64,000 nt of DNA from Acidobacteriota bacterium (GTDB lineage Bacteria > Acidobacteriota > Vicinamibacteria > Vicinamibacterales > UBA2999), in assembly GCA_021731165.1 (NCBI GenBank), contig JAKFXY010000004.1, forward strand, positions 1 through 64,000, given 5' to 3'. The notes under the pieces are model-generated. The model was not told the origin of the DNA and did no database searches. It saw only the letters and a list, made by a program, of their open reading frames with translations. This document shows, one piece after another, positions 1-10,059 of this stretch. Positions within the stretch are counted from its first letter, which is position 1; the number at the start of each line of letters is the position of its first letter. The translations under genes and the position numbers were made by a program.

Positions 1-1956
1 TGGGAGACCTGCCAGCCGGCGTCGCAAGTCCTGCGCGATCTCGTCGCTCGTGCGAGTTCGTTCGTCGCGAGGCACGAGCCGAATGTTGATACTGCCGCGG
101 CTGCTCTGTCCCACGCCGCCGAAGCCGCCTCCGCCGCCACCACCGCCGCCGCTGGTGATGAGGGTCGTCGCCTCAGGCACGGCCTGCTTCACCATGTCCT
201 CGAGTTGGTACATCACCGCTTCCGTCCGTTCGATGCGGGTGCCGGTGGCAAGCTCCGCGTTCACGTTGACCTCGCCCTCGTCCGTCTGTGGAAGGAGCTC
301 CACGGGGATACGCGGATAGAGCAGTGCCGCGAGCACGACGAGCATGAAGGCGCCGCCGATGACCGTCGGACGATGGGCGAGCGCGACGTGAATCAGCCTC
401 CGGTAGCCCTCGTCCATCGCGTCGAGGAACGACTCGCTCGCCTTGTACAACAACCCGACAATTCCCTTGCGCGCCGCTTCTTCGGACGGCGTGTGGAGCC
501 ACCGCGAACAGAGCACGGGGACAATGGTGACCGCCACGAAGAGCGACATCGCGAGCGAGAACATGACGACGAAAGAGAGCTGGGTGAAGAGGATGCTCGA
601 CGTGCCGGACAGGAACAGGAGCGGGACAAAGACGGCGATGTGGGTCAGCGTCGAAGCCAGAATGGCCGACCAGACCTCCTCGCTGCCGTCGATAGCGGCC
701 GTCATGCGGTCCTTACCCATGTGCAGGTGCCGGTGGGTGTTCTCCAGCACCACGATCGCGGCGTCAACGATCATGCCGATGCCCAGGGCGAGGCCCCCGA
801 ACGTCATCGTGTTGAGGGTGAAGCCGCCAAAGTACAGCAGCGCGAACGTGCCGACCACCGACACTGGGATCGATGTGCAGACGATGAGCGTGGATCGGAA
901 GTCGCGCAGGAAGGCGAAGATGATCAGCACGACGAGGATGCCCCCGAGCAGCGCGTGCTCCTTCACGTTGTCGATCGCGCGCTCGATGAAAACGGACTGA
1001 TCGTTGGTGGCGAGCAGTCGGACGCCGGGGACCTCGCGATTCACCTTCGCAATCTCGTCCTTGATGCCCTGCGCAACCGCGACGGTGTTCTCTCCGACCT
1101 GCTTGCTGACGCTCATCCGCACCCCGGGCTTGCCGTTGATGCGGAGGAACTGGCGCCGGTCCTCGGTCGAGTCCACCACGTCAGCGATGTCCCTGAGGTA
1201 CACAGGCACGCCGGCGCGAGTGAGTACCACGAGATTGCGGATGTCGTCGAGGCTCGTGAACTGGCCCTGGCTCCGGACCAGATAGGTCGCGTCGCCCTGA
1301 TCCACCTCGCCGAGCGGCAGGTTCTCGTTTTCCTGGCGGAGGGTCTGGACGACGCGGTCCACGGAGAGATTGAGCGCCGTGATTTTTTCCCTCGAGAGCT
1401 CGATGTGGATTTGTCGGCGGAGGCCGCCGTTCACGTTCACCGCGGCGACGCCTGGGACGCGCTCGAGCCTGGGCGACAATTCGTTCTGCGCGAGCTCACG
1501 GAGCGTGACCGGGTCGAAGTCGCCCTCGACGGCGAGGTCGATGATGGGCAGCGCGTTCGAGTCGGCCTTGAAGATCGTCGCGGGGTCGGCGTTCTCCGGC
1601 AGTCGTCCCCGTACGCGGTCAAGACGCGTGCGTACGTCGTCCACCGCCTCGCTCATATCCGTGCCCCAGATGAAACTGAGCCGAACGATGGTGCGTCCCT
1701 CAGCCGAGGTCGAGTTCACCTGCTGGAGGCCCGCGACTGCGCTGACGGCCTGCTCGATTGGCCGGGTGACGAGCTCCTCCATCTCGAGTGGGCCGACGCC
1801 CGCGTAGTTCACGCTGACGGTAATGGTCGGTTGCTGGATCTCGGGCATCAGGTCGACCGGCAGTCGCGTGAGCGACAGCGCGCCGAGCAGCACGATGACC
1901 GCGCTCAGCATGAACATCGTGACTGGCCGCTCAATGGCGAAACGAGGAATGCTCAT
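1..1956 (-). CDS. RND (HAE1/AcrB-type) efflux transporter permease, partial (3' end outside window)
   Basis: My reverse translation from ATG at 1956 gives MSIPRFAIERPVTMFMLSAVIVLLGALSLTRLPVDLMPEIQQPTITVSV..., typical RND inner-membrane pump. Not in the ORF track because it runs off the window edge. Confidence 0.93.
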   Translation of the reverse strand, partial: MSIPRFAIERPVTMFMLSAVIVLLGALSLTRLPVDLMPEIQQPTITVSVNYAGVGPLEMEELVTRPIEQAVSAVAGLQQVNSTSAEGRTIVRLSFIWGTDMSEAVDDVRTRLDRVRGRLPENADPATIFKADSNALPIIDLAVEGDFDPVTLRELAQNELSPRLERVPGVAAVNVNGGLRRQIHIELSREKITALNLSVDRVVQTLRQENENLPLGEVDQGDATYLVRSQGQFTSLDDIRNLVVLTRAGVPVYLRDIADVVDSTEDRRQFLRINGKPGVRMSVSKQVGENTVAVAQGIKDEIAKVNREVPGVRLLATNDQSVFIERAIDNVKEHALLGGILVVLIIFAFLRDFRSTLIVCTSIPVSVVGTFALLYFGGFTLNTMTFGGLALGIGMIVDAAIVVLENTHRHLHMGKDRMTAAIDGSEEVWSAILASTLTHIAVFVPLLFLSGTSSILFTQLSFVVMFSLAMSLFVAVTIVPVLCSRWLHTPSEEAARKGIVGLLYKASESFLDAMDEGYRRLIHVALAHRPTVIGGAFMLVVLAALLYPRIPVELLPQTDEGEVNVNAELATGTRIERTEAVMYQLEDMVKQAVPEATTLITSGGGGGGGGGFGGVGQSSRGSINIRLVPRDERTRTSDEIAQDLRRRLAGLP

Positions 1957-1995
1957 GACCGTTCTCTCAATGTGCTGAAGTGCGTCAACGGTAGG

Positions 1996-3462
1996 CTATT
2001 GGACAGCGGCATCGCCGCGGCGTCCACCGCCACCCCCAATACGGCGCGTACCATCGCCCCGACTGCCAAGTCCGCCGCCGCGACGGCCTTCCATCGCCCC
2101 CTGGATCGCCGCGCCGATGCTCGGTTCCACGGCTGAGGCCGCCGTACTGGGCACGGCGCCGCCCTGGCCGGGCACGGCGCCTTGGGGCTGAGCCGCATCG
2201 TTCCTGGGCAAGGCTCCTTCTTCGCCGGACCGCCCGCCGCGACGCCCCTCGCCACGCCCTCGGGCACCGGCCAGCACGAAGCGAGCCCCGTCGGTCATCG
2301 ACGCGGCGCCCGTCGTGATCACGACGTCGCCCTCGTTGATGCCTTCGAGTATTTCGACGCGCGTGTCTTCCTCGATGCCGACGCGGACGGCGCGGAAGGT
2401 TGCCGTGGTGTTCTCGCCGGCAAGGTAGACACCGCGGCGTCCGTTGATGTCCACCACCGCGTTGGCCGGCACCACGAGTGCGTCTCTGCGGCTGCCCGTC
2501 GTGATCTGGACGCGTGCATACATGCCGGGCTTGAGCCGGAAGTCTCCGTTGGGGATTTCGACCTCGATGGCCGCCGTACGCGTCGTCGGGTCGAGCACCG
2601 GTGCGATGCGCGCTATGCGACCCGTAAAGGTTTCACCAGGGAAAGCGTCGACGTTGACCACGGCGACATCGCCGGTCTTGACCTGCTTCAGATCCTTTTC
2701 GATAACATTGACGACGAGCCTCACGCGTCTGATATCGACGACGTCGACGACCGGAGCGTTGTTGCCGACGAACGCGCCGGGATCCACCGCGCGCCTTGCC
2801 ACGAAGCCATCCACCGGAGAGGTGATCACCGTATTGGCGAGCGTAATGCGCAGCTCGTCCAGACGCGCCTGCGACTGCTGGTTCTGCGCGCGGGAGAGAT
2901 CCAGCTGCGCCAGCGCTGCCTGATAACGGGCCTCGTTGTCATCGAGGGTCTGCTTCGGGAGGAGCTGTCGCTGGAAGAGGCTGCGTGAGCGCTCGACGTT
3001 GGTCAGCGCGAGGGAAAGGTCGGCGTCGCGCTGGCGGATCGTGGCGCTGGCCACCTGGAACGCGGCCTCTGCCTGCTTGACCTGTTCCTGGATCTCCTGG
3101 TCCTCGATCTTGCCCACGCGTTGTCCGCGGTTGACGTGGTCGCCAAGCCGCACATAAACATCCTGGAGACGGCCGGCCGTCTTCGGGACAACCGCGACGG
3201 TGGCATCGCCCACGAGGTTGCCGACAACGATGAGTTGCTGCGCCAGTGGCATTCGGTGAGCCGCCGCGGTTTCAACTGTCATCGGCCCGGTGGCGCCGAA
3301 CCGGCCACCTCCGCGACGTCCGCCGGCCGGGGCTCCGGCGCCCGCGGGGGGCTGCTGCGCGTCGGCGGCCTGAGGAGTCTGTCGGGGGATGAGGCCTGAA
3401 TAGAAAGCGCCGCCGGCAAGGGCGGCGACGATGATGACTGCGATGACAACCTGCTTGTTCAT
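1996..3462 (-). CDS. RND efflux periplasmic adaptor (membrane fusion protein, MFP/HlyD-like)
   Basis: Start set at internal MNKQVVIAVIIVAALAGG; barrel-sandwich/lipoyl motifs (VYVRLGDHVNRGQRVGKIED, ITSPVDGFVARRAVDPGAFV); adjacent to the RND pump. Confidence 0.92.
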   Translation of the reverse strand: MNKQVVIAVIIVAALAGGAFYSGLIPRQTPQAADAQQPPAGAGAPAGGRRGGGRFGATGPMTVETAAAHRMPLAQQLIVVGNLVGDATVAVVPKTAGRLQDVYVRLGDHVNRGQRVGKIEDQEIQEQVKQAEAAFQVASATIRQRDADLSLALTNVERSRSLFQRQLLPKQTLDDNEARYQAALAQLDLSRAQNQQSQARLDELRITLANTVITSPVDGFVARRAVDPGAFVGNNAPVVDVVDIRRVRLVVNVIEKDLKQVKTGDVAVVNVDAFPGETFTGRIARIAPVLDPTTRTAAIEVEIPNGDFRLKPGMYARVQITTGSRRDALVVPANAVVDINGRRGVYLAGENTTATFRAVRVGIEEDTRVEILEGINEGDVVITTGAASMTDGARFVLAGARGRGEGRRGGRSGEEGALPRNDAAQPQGAVPGQGGAVPSTAASAVEPSIGAAIQGAMEGRRGGGLGSRGDGTRRIGGGGGRRGDAAVQ

Positions 3463-3508
3463 GAAGGCTTCCGAGTACCGATCCGCTCCGATATGAATAG
3501 GGAGACGC

Positions 3509-5203
3509 CTAGTTTCCAGCCGCGTTGATGGTGGTGATTCCAGCGCCTCTGGCCGCGGGGGCTTCCTGGGCGCGCTGGTAATCGACGAGGGCGCGACGAT
3601 AATCCAGCAGCGCACGCAGCTCGGAATTCTGTGCCGTGGACAGGTCTCGCTGGGCCTGGACCACGAAGAAATTGGTCGAGAGGCCGACCTCGAATCGGCT
3701 CTGCTCGGCTTCGAGACGCGTCTGCGCAAGTGAACGTGCCGCCGTCGAGGCGTCGTACCGCTTCAGACCGTTCTCGACCTGCAGTGCCGCGTTGGTGACG
3801 TCGGTCGCCACCTGGAGCTCGAGCGCCCGCAGTTGCGCGGCCGACTGGTTGCGCTGGACCCGCGCCCGTGCGTACGCCGCGTCGGCGGCGCTACCGCCAA
3901 GTGGATAGCTCACACTCAGGCTGAGGTTCCAGTTCGGATAGTCCCGGCCCGTGAGCGCGCGGAATGCATCCGCGTATCCGCCGGGAATGGTGTCGATGAC
4001 GGGCGCGTTGACACCTCCCCCGGCTGCGCGCCGGAACTGCGTGCCGCCGAGACCCTGCGCGCCGTAGATTCCGGTGAGATCGACAGCTGGCAGGGTCTGA
4101 TTCTTCATGAATCGGAGCGTGACGTCGTTGCCCTCGACCGTACGCCTGGCCTGATCGAGGTCTGTTCGCGCGTCGAGTGCCTTTCGCACCGCCGCCTCCA
4201 CGTTGAGTGGCTCGGGGGCGAACGTGGGCCGATCAATGGGGTTGAGCGACGCGCGCCACAGCGGGTCATCGGTGCCGTTGACGATGAGGCGCTTGAGGGC
4301 GAGCTCGGCCGTCCGCCAGGTTGCTTCCGCTTGGGCGACCGCTTGTCGGCGCGTGGCCGCCTCCGCCTCGGCCTGCACGACGTCGAGCGGAGCCATCGTG
4401 CCAACCTCCACCCGTGCGCGATTGTCTTGGACCAGCTTTTCCGCCAGGTCCAGCGAGCCACCAGCCACCTCTGCCGCTTGGATGGCGTAGAGCAGCTCCC
4501 AGTAGGCATTACGTACGTTGGCCAGAGTCGTGGCAACCGTACCGCGCAACTGAATCTCCGAGATATCGCGGTTCAGCGCCGTGACACGCAGCTGCTGCCT
4601 GTTGCTGTCGATGCGCAATCCTCGCAACAGCGGCTGCACGGCCACGATGCTGAAAGAGTTCTGGAAGCTGGGGTTGTAGTTGACCAGATTGTTCGTCGTG
4701 ATCTGCTTGCTGTTGTTGAAGGAGAAGCCGAGGTTCGCGCCGGTCGAGCGCAACGTCTGGCTGAGACCGGTGTTATAGGTCGTGGTGTCGAGATCGACGA
4801 TCGTGCCGCCGTTCAACGTGCTCGTCGGCGGCGTGAGCCGCGACTGCTTGCCGATGGTCGAGACAGCGGTCGGCCGATACACCGCTTCCAGCCGTGCGAT
4901 CTGCAGATCAAACGTCTGGGGATTGAGTCGCTCAACGGCAAGTTCGAGGTTGCGCTCGAGTGCGCGGGCGGTGGCATCGTCCAGCGAGAGGCCAACCGTC
5001 GCCTGAACGGTCTCGGGTGCCGCCGGCTGAGTCTGGTCGGCAGCGCTGCCTGGGCGAGCCAGTTCGAACCGCTGCGCCGCGGCGCGGGCGATGCCTTCGA
5101 GGCGCGCCTGCTCGGAGGCCTGTTGTCCCAGCGCTGGCGATGTGAGGAAGACCACCCAGATGGCAAGAGCTGATCCGGGAACGAAGACGGAATGTTTCTT
5201 CAT
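3509..5203 (-). CDS. TolC family outer membrane efflux protein
   Basis: Start at MKKHSVFVPGSALAIWVVFLTSPALG (signal peptide); long coiled-coil OEP repeats; in an operon with MFP and RND genes. Confidence 0.9.
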   Translation of the reverse strand: MKKHSVFVPGSALAIWVVFLTSPALGQQASEQARLEGIARAAAQRFELARPGSAADQTQPAAPETVQATVGLSLDDATARALERNLELAVERLNPQTFDLQIARLEAVYRPTAVSTIGKQSRLTPPTSTLNGGTIVDLDTTTYNTGLSQTLRSTGANLGFSFNNSKQITTNNLVNYNPSFQNSFSIVAVQPLLRGLRIDSNRQQLRVTALNRDISEIQLRGTVATTLANVRNAYWELLYAIQAAEVAGGSLDLAEKLVQDNRARVEVGTMAPLDVVQAEAEAATRRQAVAQAEATWRTAELALKRLIVNGTDDPLWRASLNPIDRPTFAPEPLNVEAAVRKALDARTDLDQARRTVEGNDVTLRFMKNQTLPAVDLTGIYGAQGLGGTQFRRAAGGGVNAPVIDTIPGGYADAFRALTGRDYPNWNLSLSVSYPLGGSAADAAYARARVQRNQSAAQLRALELQVATDVTNAALQVENGLKRYDASTAARSLAQTRLEAEQSRFEVGLSTNFFVVQAQRDLSTAQNSELRALLDYRRALVDYQRAQEAPAARGAGITTINAAGN

Positions 5204-5222
5204 GCGTGTTCGCGAGAATGGC

Positions 5223-5702
5223 CTACGGGCGGCGGCTTGGAGCTCCGCCACGCCGGCTGCGTTCGCGCTCACGCTGGCGGGCCTGGGTGAGCGCGGTGAA
5301 CTTTGCCCACTGATCCGCGGTCAGGCTTCGGCGCATCTTGAGCAGCATGGCGACGCGCGCCTTGTTCATCTCGGCCCGGGCGTCTTCGAGGGTGTTCACC
5401 TGTTGCATGACCGTGGCGTCGTCGCCGCTATCCACCAGGCGATCGAACTCCAGTTGGGCCTTTTCGACCGCGTCCGTCCTCGCGCGCAGGGTTGGGAGTG
5501 ACTTCTGGAAGATCTCCTCAAGGCGGGTGCTCTGTTCCTGCGTGAGTCCCAGTTCCCGCCGAAAGGTATCGTCCTGCCACCACTTGAAGCCCTGCGCTGA
5601 GACGGGAAGTGCCGCGCAGAGTGCACAGAAAACGAGGGCCAGAAGGGTGGTCGTCCGGACTTTCATCATTTTTGACGTTTTCATCGCGTGCCTACGTGAC
5701 AA
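5223..5702 (-). CDS. Spy/CpxP-like (LTXXQ-type) periplasmic protein
   Basis: Signal peptide, then helical ...FRRELGLTQEQSTRLEEIFQ...LTADQWAKFTALTQARQRERER. Confidence 0.65.
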   Translation of the reverse strand: MSRRHAMKTSKMMKVRTTTLLALVFCALCAALPVSAQGFKWWQDDTFRRELGLTQEQSTRLEEIFQKSLPTLRARTDAVEKAQLEFDRLVDSGDDATVMQQVNTLEDARAEMNKARVAMLLKMRRSLTADQWAKFTALTQARQRERERSRRGGAPSRRP

Positions 5703-5800
5703 TACGCCCGGCGAGCAGAACGTGTTTAGTCCTCTTGCTGCAGAGACATACGAGTGACCACGTCGAGCTGAACCATACAGGTAAGTCCTGTCATCACCAT

Positions 5801-6976
5801 CTAAGGATTGGCCAGTTCGTCCAGCCGGCGAATCACCTCACCGACCAGGTTGTCGGGCGTCGAGGCACCGGAGGTCAGGCCAATCGTGACAGGCCCCTCG
5901 TCAGGCAGCCAGTTCCACGCCGTTACCTCGTGCTTTTCGCCAACCGGCTGGTGGCGAATCTCCCTCGCGGACACCAGCGACTCGGGTTCGGCGATATGAA
6001 ACGTCGGCCGCTCGGCAGCGCAGATTCGCGCCAGGTTGTAGGTATTGCTGCTGTTGTAGCCGCCGATGACCAGCATCACGTCGATTCGCTGCTCAGCCAG
6101 GAGGGCAACGACGGCATCCTGCCGGTCCTGAGTGGCACTGCAGATCGTATCGAAGGTGCGGAACTGGGTGGAAAGGGCCGCCTCGCCATAGCGGTCGGCA
6201 ATCGCGGCGCGGAACATCTCTCCGATCTCGAGAGACTCCGTGCTGAGCATGGTCGTCTGGTTGGCACAGCCGATCCGCTCCAGGTCGCGATCCGGGTCGA
6301 ATCCCGGCGACGCGGCGTGCGCGAATGTGGACAGGAAGGTCTCCCGGTCCCCGTTGCCCCTGATGTAGTCGCAGACGAGCCCTGCACCCTCGCGATCGAG
6401 CACGATCAGGTAATGGCCGCCGCCCTTCAACGCTTGTGATGCCGTCGCCTGCGTCTCCTCGTGCCAGTGCTTGCCGTGAATCACGGAGGTGAGGCCGCTT
6501 TCGGCATAGCGCGTGACGTTCTTCCAGACGTTCAACACCGAGCCGCATGTCGTGTCCACTAATGTGCAACCGCGCTCAGACAGTCGCTCGAGCAGCGCGA
6601 CCGGCACGCCGAAGGCCGGGAGGATGACCACCTCGGCCGGGGTCAACGTATCGAGAGACTCGCCGGGATCGGAGAGAAACCGGATGCCTTGGGCGCGAAG
6701 CTGGTCGTTGACGTGCGGGTTGTGGATGATCTCGCCTGTGAGAACGACCGAGCGGTCGGGAAAGCGCCTGCGTGCCTGGTACGCGTAGTCCACGGCTCGG
6801 TCTACCCCGTAGCAGAAGCCGAACTCGCGGGCCAGATGGACTTCGAGCCGTCCTGACACGAAGCGGTAGTCGTGGCTCTTGACCGTGTCCACCAGTTCGC
6901 TGTGGTAGCTCTCTGCGAGCACGTGCTCGACCTCGCGCTTGAGGTCGAGACCCTTACGGAATATCAGGGGGGGCAA
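5801..6976 (-). CDS. ispH: 4-hydroxy-3-methylbut-2-enyl diphosphate reductase (long, cyanobacterial/plant-type IspH)
   Basis: FGFCYGVDRAV, GEIIHNPHVN, VDTTCGSVLNVWK, HGKHWHEETQAT, TICSATQDRQ, GGYNSSNTYNLA motifs; about 390 aa. Confidence 0.92.
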   Translation of the reverse strand: MPPLIFRKGLDLKREVEHVLAESYHSELVDTVKSHDYRFVSGRLEVHLAREFGFCYGVDRAVDYAYQARRRFPDRSVVLTGEIIHNPHVNDQLRAQGIRFLSDPGESLDTLTPAEVVILPAFGVPVALLERLSERGCTLVDTTCGSVLNVWKNVTRYAESGLTSVIHGKHWHEETQATASQALKGGGHYLIVLDREGAGLVCDYIRGNGDRETFLSTFAHAASPGFDPDRDLERIGCANQTTMLSTESLEIGEMFRAAIADRYGEAALSTQFRTFDTICSATQDRQDAVVALLAEQRIDVMLVIGGYNSSNTYNLARICAAERPTFHIAEPESLVSAREIRHQPVGEKHEVTAWNWLPDEGPVTIGLTSGASTPDNLVGEVIRRLDELANP

Positions 6977-7021
6977 CGCGATCTATGGTAGCAGCCCTGG
7001 CCTGCCGCCGCACGGAGCGGA

Positions 7022-7600
7022 CTAGCGCGATTCCCAGGCGTGTGGCGTGAGGTCGTCGAGGGGCCGGAGCGCCGGCCCGCCACGGCCATCGAGGGCGACT
7101 TCGATGTGGCTGAGGAGCTCTTCGTCGGACATTACCGCTGTAACGGTGCTGAGCGTTCCCGACGTCGCGGCCGGACGCGCGGACTGCGTCGAGGCGGCGT
7201 AGGGGGACGGTTCCTGCGGTCCAAGGCGTCCGGCCACAAGGCCAACGACCAGCCCGGCAACCGCGGCAGCGGCGATCCACCGGCTGGCCGGATGAATCCC
7301 GCCCACCGGTTCCTCAGTTGGCCGGCTGCCAGGGAACGAGATGACGCGTGCCCGACGCCCATCCTGCTGGATGCGTTGGTCGATGCGGACTTGCTGCTTC
7401 GCAAGGCGTTCGGCGGGAAAGGCGGCATCGGCGTCTTCCGTCGCAGCCTGAGTGACTTCACCAAGCATGTGGGCGAGACCTGAGCGCCGCGCTTCGCAGG
7501 CCGGACATGCCCCGAGATGCTGCTGTTCGGCGCTCGATGGCCCCTCGGCGAGGCTCATCTCCACGAGGCGATCGTCCGACAGATGGCTCTGTTTCATCAC
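7022..7600 (-). CDS. Putative anti-sigma factor with zinc-finger-like N-terminus and one TM helix
   Basis: HLGACPACEARRSG motif, single TM (IAAAAVAGLVVGLVAG); directly downstream of an ECF sigma factor. Confidence 0.7.
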   Translation of the reverse strand: MMKQSHLSDDRLVEMSLAEGPSSAEQQHLGACPACEARRSGLAHMLGEVTQAATEDADAAFPAERLAKQQVRIDQRIQQDGRRARVISFPGSRPTEEPVGGIHPASRWIAAAAVAGLVVGLVAGRLGPQEPSPYAASTQSARPAATSGTLSTVTAVMSDEELLSHIEVALDGRGGPALRPLDDLTPHAWESR

Positions 7601-7624
7601 TGTCTCGTCAGCAGCGCGCGTTGG

Positions 7625-8278
7625 CTAGCGCCGCTCCAAGAGCCCCCGCAGCTTGCGGACGGCCCGGAACAAGTGAACCCGAACTGTTGCCTCTCTGAGG
7701 CCGAGCGCCTGGCTGACCTCGCGAGTGCTCTGGCCTGCGATATGGCAAAACGTGAACACCGCGCGCTGCCGATCCGGTAGTCGCTGCACCGCGGCAGCAA
7801 TCTCCTGCGCCCGTTCTCTCGAAACCAGCCGTTCTTCTGGCGACTGATCGGGCGCGATTGGATCTTGGGGCCAGACGTCCGGCTGCGACGACGGGGAGAC
7901 GACCCAACGGAGTCGCCGAGCCCTCGCTTTCCTGAGGTCGAGACAGCCATTTACGAGAACGCGCGTGAACCATACTTCGAACGGCAGGTCTTCCCGGTAG
8001 CTCGTAATGTGCGTGAACACCTTCACGAAGGCGTCCTGCACCGCCTCATCGGCGTCGTGCGCATTGCGCAAGTAGTGACATGCAATCCGGATGGCGCGGC
8101 GTTGCTGGTGGGCCACCAGCTCGGCGAATCGCTCCCGCGCGGTCTCACGGTCGCCCGAAATCACCAGGGCTTTGATCGCGCCCGCGAGCTCAGAATCCTT
8201 CGACAGGGCCGTCCGTGGAGCCGGCGTGGCAGCCGTTCCTACGGAGGACGCGAGTAGTGAAGGCATTCTGTTCATCAT
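7625..8278 (-). CDS. ECF-type RNA polymerase sigma-70 factor
   Basis: Region 2 (AHDADEAVQDAFVKVF) and region 4 (LPDRQRAVFTFCHIAGQSTREVSQALGLREATVRVHLFRAVRKLR). Confidence 0.9.
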   Translation of the reverse strand: MMNRMPSLLASSVGTAATPAPRTALSKDSELAGAIKALVISGDRETARERFAELVAHQQRRAIRIACHYLRNAHDADEAVQDAFVKVFTHITSYREDLPFEVWFTRVLVNGCLDLRKARARRLRWVVSPSSQPDVWPQDPIAPDQSPEERLVSRERAQEIAAAVQRLPDRQRAVFTFCHIAGQSTREVSQALGLREATVRVHLFRAVRKLRGLLERR

Positions 8279-8342
8279 CTACGGCCAGCCTGGCGGAACG
8301 TTTACTGGTTGACTATAGCTTCCTTTGCCTCCAGAGACCGGG

Positions 8343-8372
8343 TTGACTTGATTTGGACACGCCCGGTACGAT
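8343..8372 (+). promoter_or_regulatory. Candidate sigma70 promoter upstream of pckA
   Basis: TTGACT-N18-TACGAT by eye, about 90 bp upstream of the pckA start. Confidence 0.3.
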
Positions 8373-8459
8373 CGCCCTCTCTTGAGTACGGTTAACCAAC
8401 GGATAGTCTTCTACCAGCACCGGGGCGGCCGGGGCTGTCGCTACGGCACCTTATGAGTC

Positions 8460-10058
8460 ATGCGCACTCAGGTTGAGCCGGTGCGCGGCCTCGAGGCGCA
8501 TGGCATTCTGAGGCCAGGCCCGGTGCACTGGAACCTGAGTCCGGCCGAGCTGTACGAGGTGGCGATTCGCCGCGGCGAGGGGCTCCTTGCCGCGCAGGGC
8601 CCGCTGGTTTGCCAAACCGGCTCACACACGGGCCGGTCGCCCAACGACAAGTTCATCGTGCGGGAGCCTTCCAGCGAGGCGCGCATCCATTGGGGCGCCC
8701 ACAACAAGCCGCTAGAAGAGGCGCAGTTCGAGTTGCTCCATCTCGAGATGATGAAGTTTCTCGAGGAGAAGGAACTCTTCGTTCTCGACGCGTGGGCTGG
8801 GGCGGATCCGGCCTACCGCCTCCCGATACGGATCATCAATGAGCGCGCCTGGCACAATCTGTTTGCCAGAAACATGTTCCTCGAGGAAACGGACCACGCC
8901 AGGCTGTCTGGCCACGCCCCCGAGTTCACGATCATCGATGTACCGACCTTCAAGGCGGATCCCGCGCGGCACGGGACACGGTCGGACACCTTTGTGCTCA
9001 TGCACTTCGGCCGGAAGGTCGTTCTCATCGGCGGCACCAACTATGCCGGTGAAATCAAGAAGTCGGTTTTCACCGTCCTCAATTACCAGCTTCCACTGAA
9101 AACCGTGCTGCCGATGCACTGTTCGGCCAATGTCGGCAAGGGCGGGGATACGGCGCTGTTCTTTGGCCTGTCGGGTACCGGCAAGACGACGCTCTCGAGC
9201 GATCCGGAGCGGGGATTGGTCGGTGACGATGAGCACGGCTGGAGCGATCGCGGAGTCTTCAACTTCGAAGGCGGCTGTTACGCGAAGATGATCAAGCTGT
9301 CGGAAGCGGCCGAGCCGAAGATCTACGCCACCACCCGTCGCTTTGGGACGATCCTCGAGAACGTCGTCATCGAATCCGGCACGCGCGAGCTCAGACTTGA
9401 CGACGCATCACTGACGGAGAACACGAGAGGCTCGTACCCGATCAGTTTCATCGACAACGCGATTCCTTCTGGACAGGCCGGACATCCGGTGAACATCGTG
9501 ATGTTGACCGCCGATGCGTACGGCGTGTTGCCACCGATTGCGCGACTGACACCAGACGGTGCGATGTACCACTTCCTGTCAGGTTACACGGCGCGGGTGG
9601 CTGGCACCGAGCGCGGGGTGACTGAACCCAAGGCGGCATTCAGCACCTGCTTTGGTGCTCCGTTCCTCCCGTTGAGCCCGAACGTGTATGCCACGATGCT
9701 TGGCGAGAGGATCGCCAGGCACCAGACCCGCGTGTGGCTCGTCAACACCGGTTGGACGGGCGGGCCGTACGGCGTCGGCAGTCGCATGAAGATCGCACAT
9801 ACTCGCGCGATGATTACGGCGGCGCTCAGCGGCCAGCTCGACACGGTCCAGTATCAGAGGCATCCGATTTTCAACGTGGACGTGCCACTGGCGTGCCCTG
9901 GCGTGCCGGACGGCGTGCTCGATTCGCGCGGCACCTGGCCTGACGTGGCGCGGTACGACGAACAGGCGAGGATGCTCGCCGGCATGTTCGCCGAGAACTT
10001 CAAGGCATTTGAGAAGGACGTGCCCGAGTCGGTGAAGGTGGCGGGGCCTCGCGTCTGA
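8460..10058 (+). CDS. pckA: Phosphoenolpyruvate carboxykinase (ATP)
   Basis: QTGSHTGRSPNDKFIV, FGLSGTGKTTLSSDPERGLVGDDEHGW, GGTNYAGEIKKSVF motifs. Confidence 0.97.
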   Translation: MRTQVEPVRGLEAHGILRPGPVHWNLSPAELYEVAIRRGEGLLAAQGPLVCQTGSHTGRSPNDKFIVREPSSEARIHWGAHNKPLEEAQFELLHLEMMKFLEEKELFVLDAWAGADPAYRLPIRIINERAWHNLFARNMFLEETDHARLSGHAPEFTIIDVPTFKADPARHGTRSDTFVLMHFGRKVVLIGGTNYAGEIKKSVFTVLNYQLPLKTVLPMHCSANVGKGGDTALFFGLSGTGKTTLSSDPERGLVGDDEHGWSDRGVFNFEGGCYAKMIKLSEAAEPKIYATTRRFGTILENVVIESGTRELRLDDASLTENTRGSYPISFIDNAIPSGQAGHPVNIVMLTADAYGVLPPIARLTPDGAMYHFLSGYTARVAGTERGVTEPKAAFSTCFGAPFLPLSPNVYATMLGERIARHQTRVWLVNTGWTGGPYGVGSRMKIAHTRAMITAALSGQLDTVQYQRHPIFNVDVPLACPGVPDGVLDSRGTWPDVARYDEQARMLAGMFAENFKAFEKDVPESVKVAGPRV

Positions 10059-10059
10059 C

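Noticed and set aside
205-2136. 643-aa plus-strand ORF
   Set aside because: Antisense shadow of the RND pump; composition rich in R/H/D/E with no domain pattern; the minus frame gives clear RND protein.
3833-5173. 446-aa plus-strand ORF
   Set aside because: Antisense shadow of the tolC-family gene in high-GC DNA.
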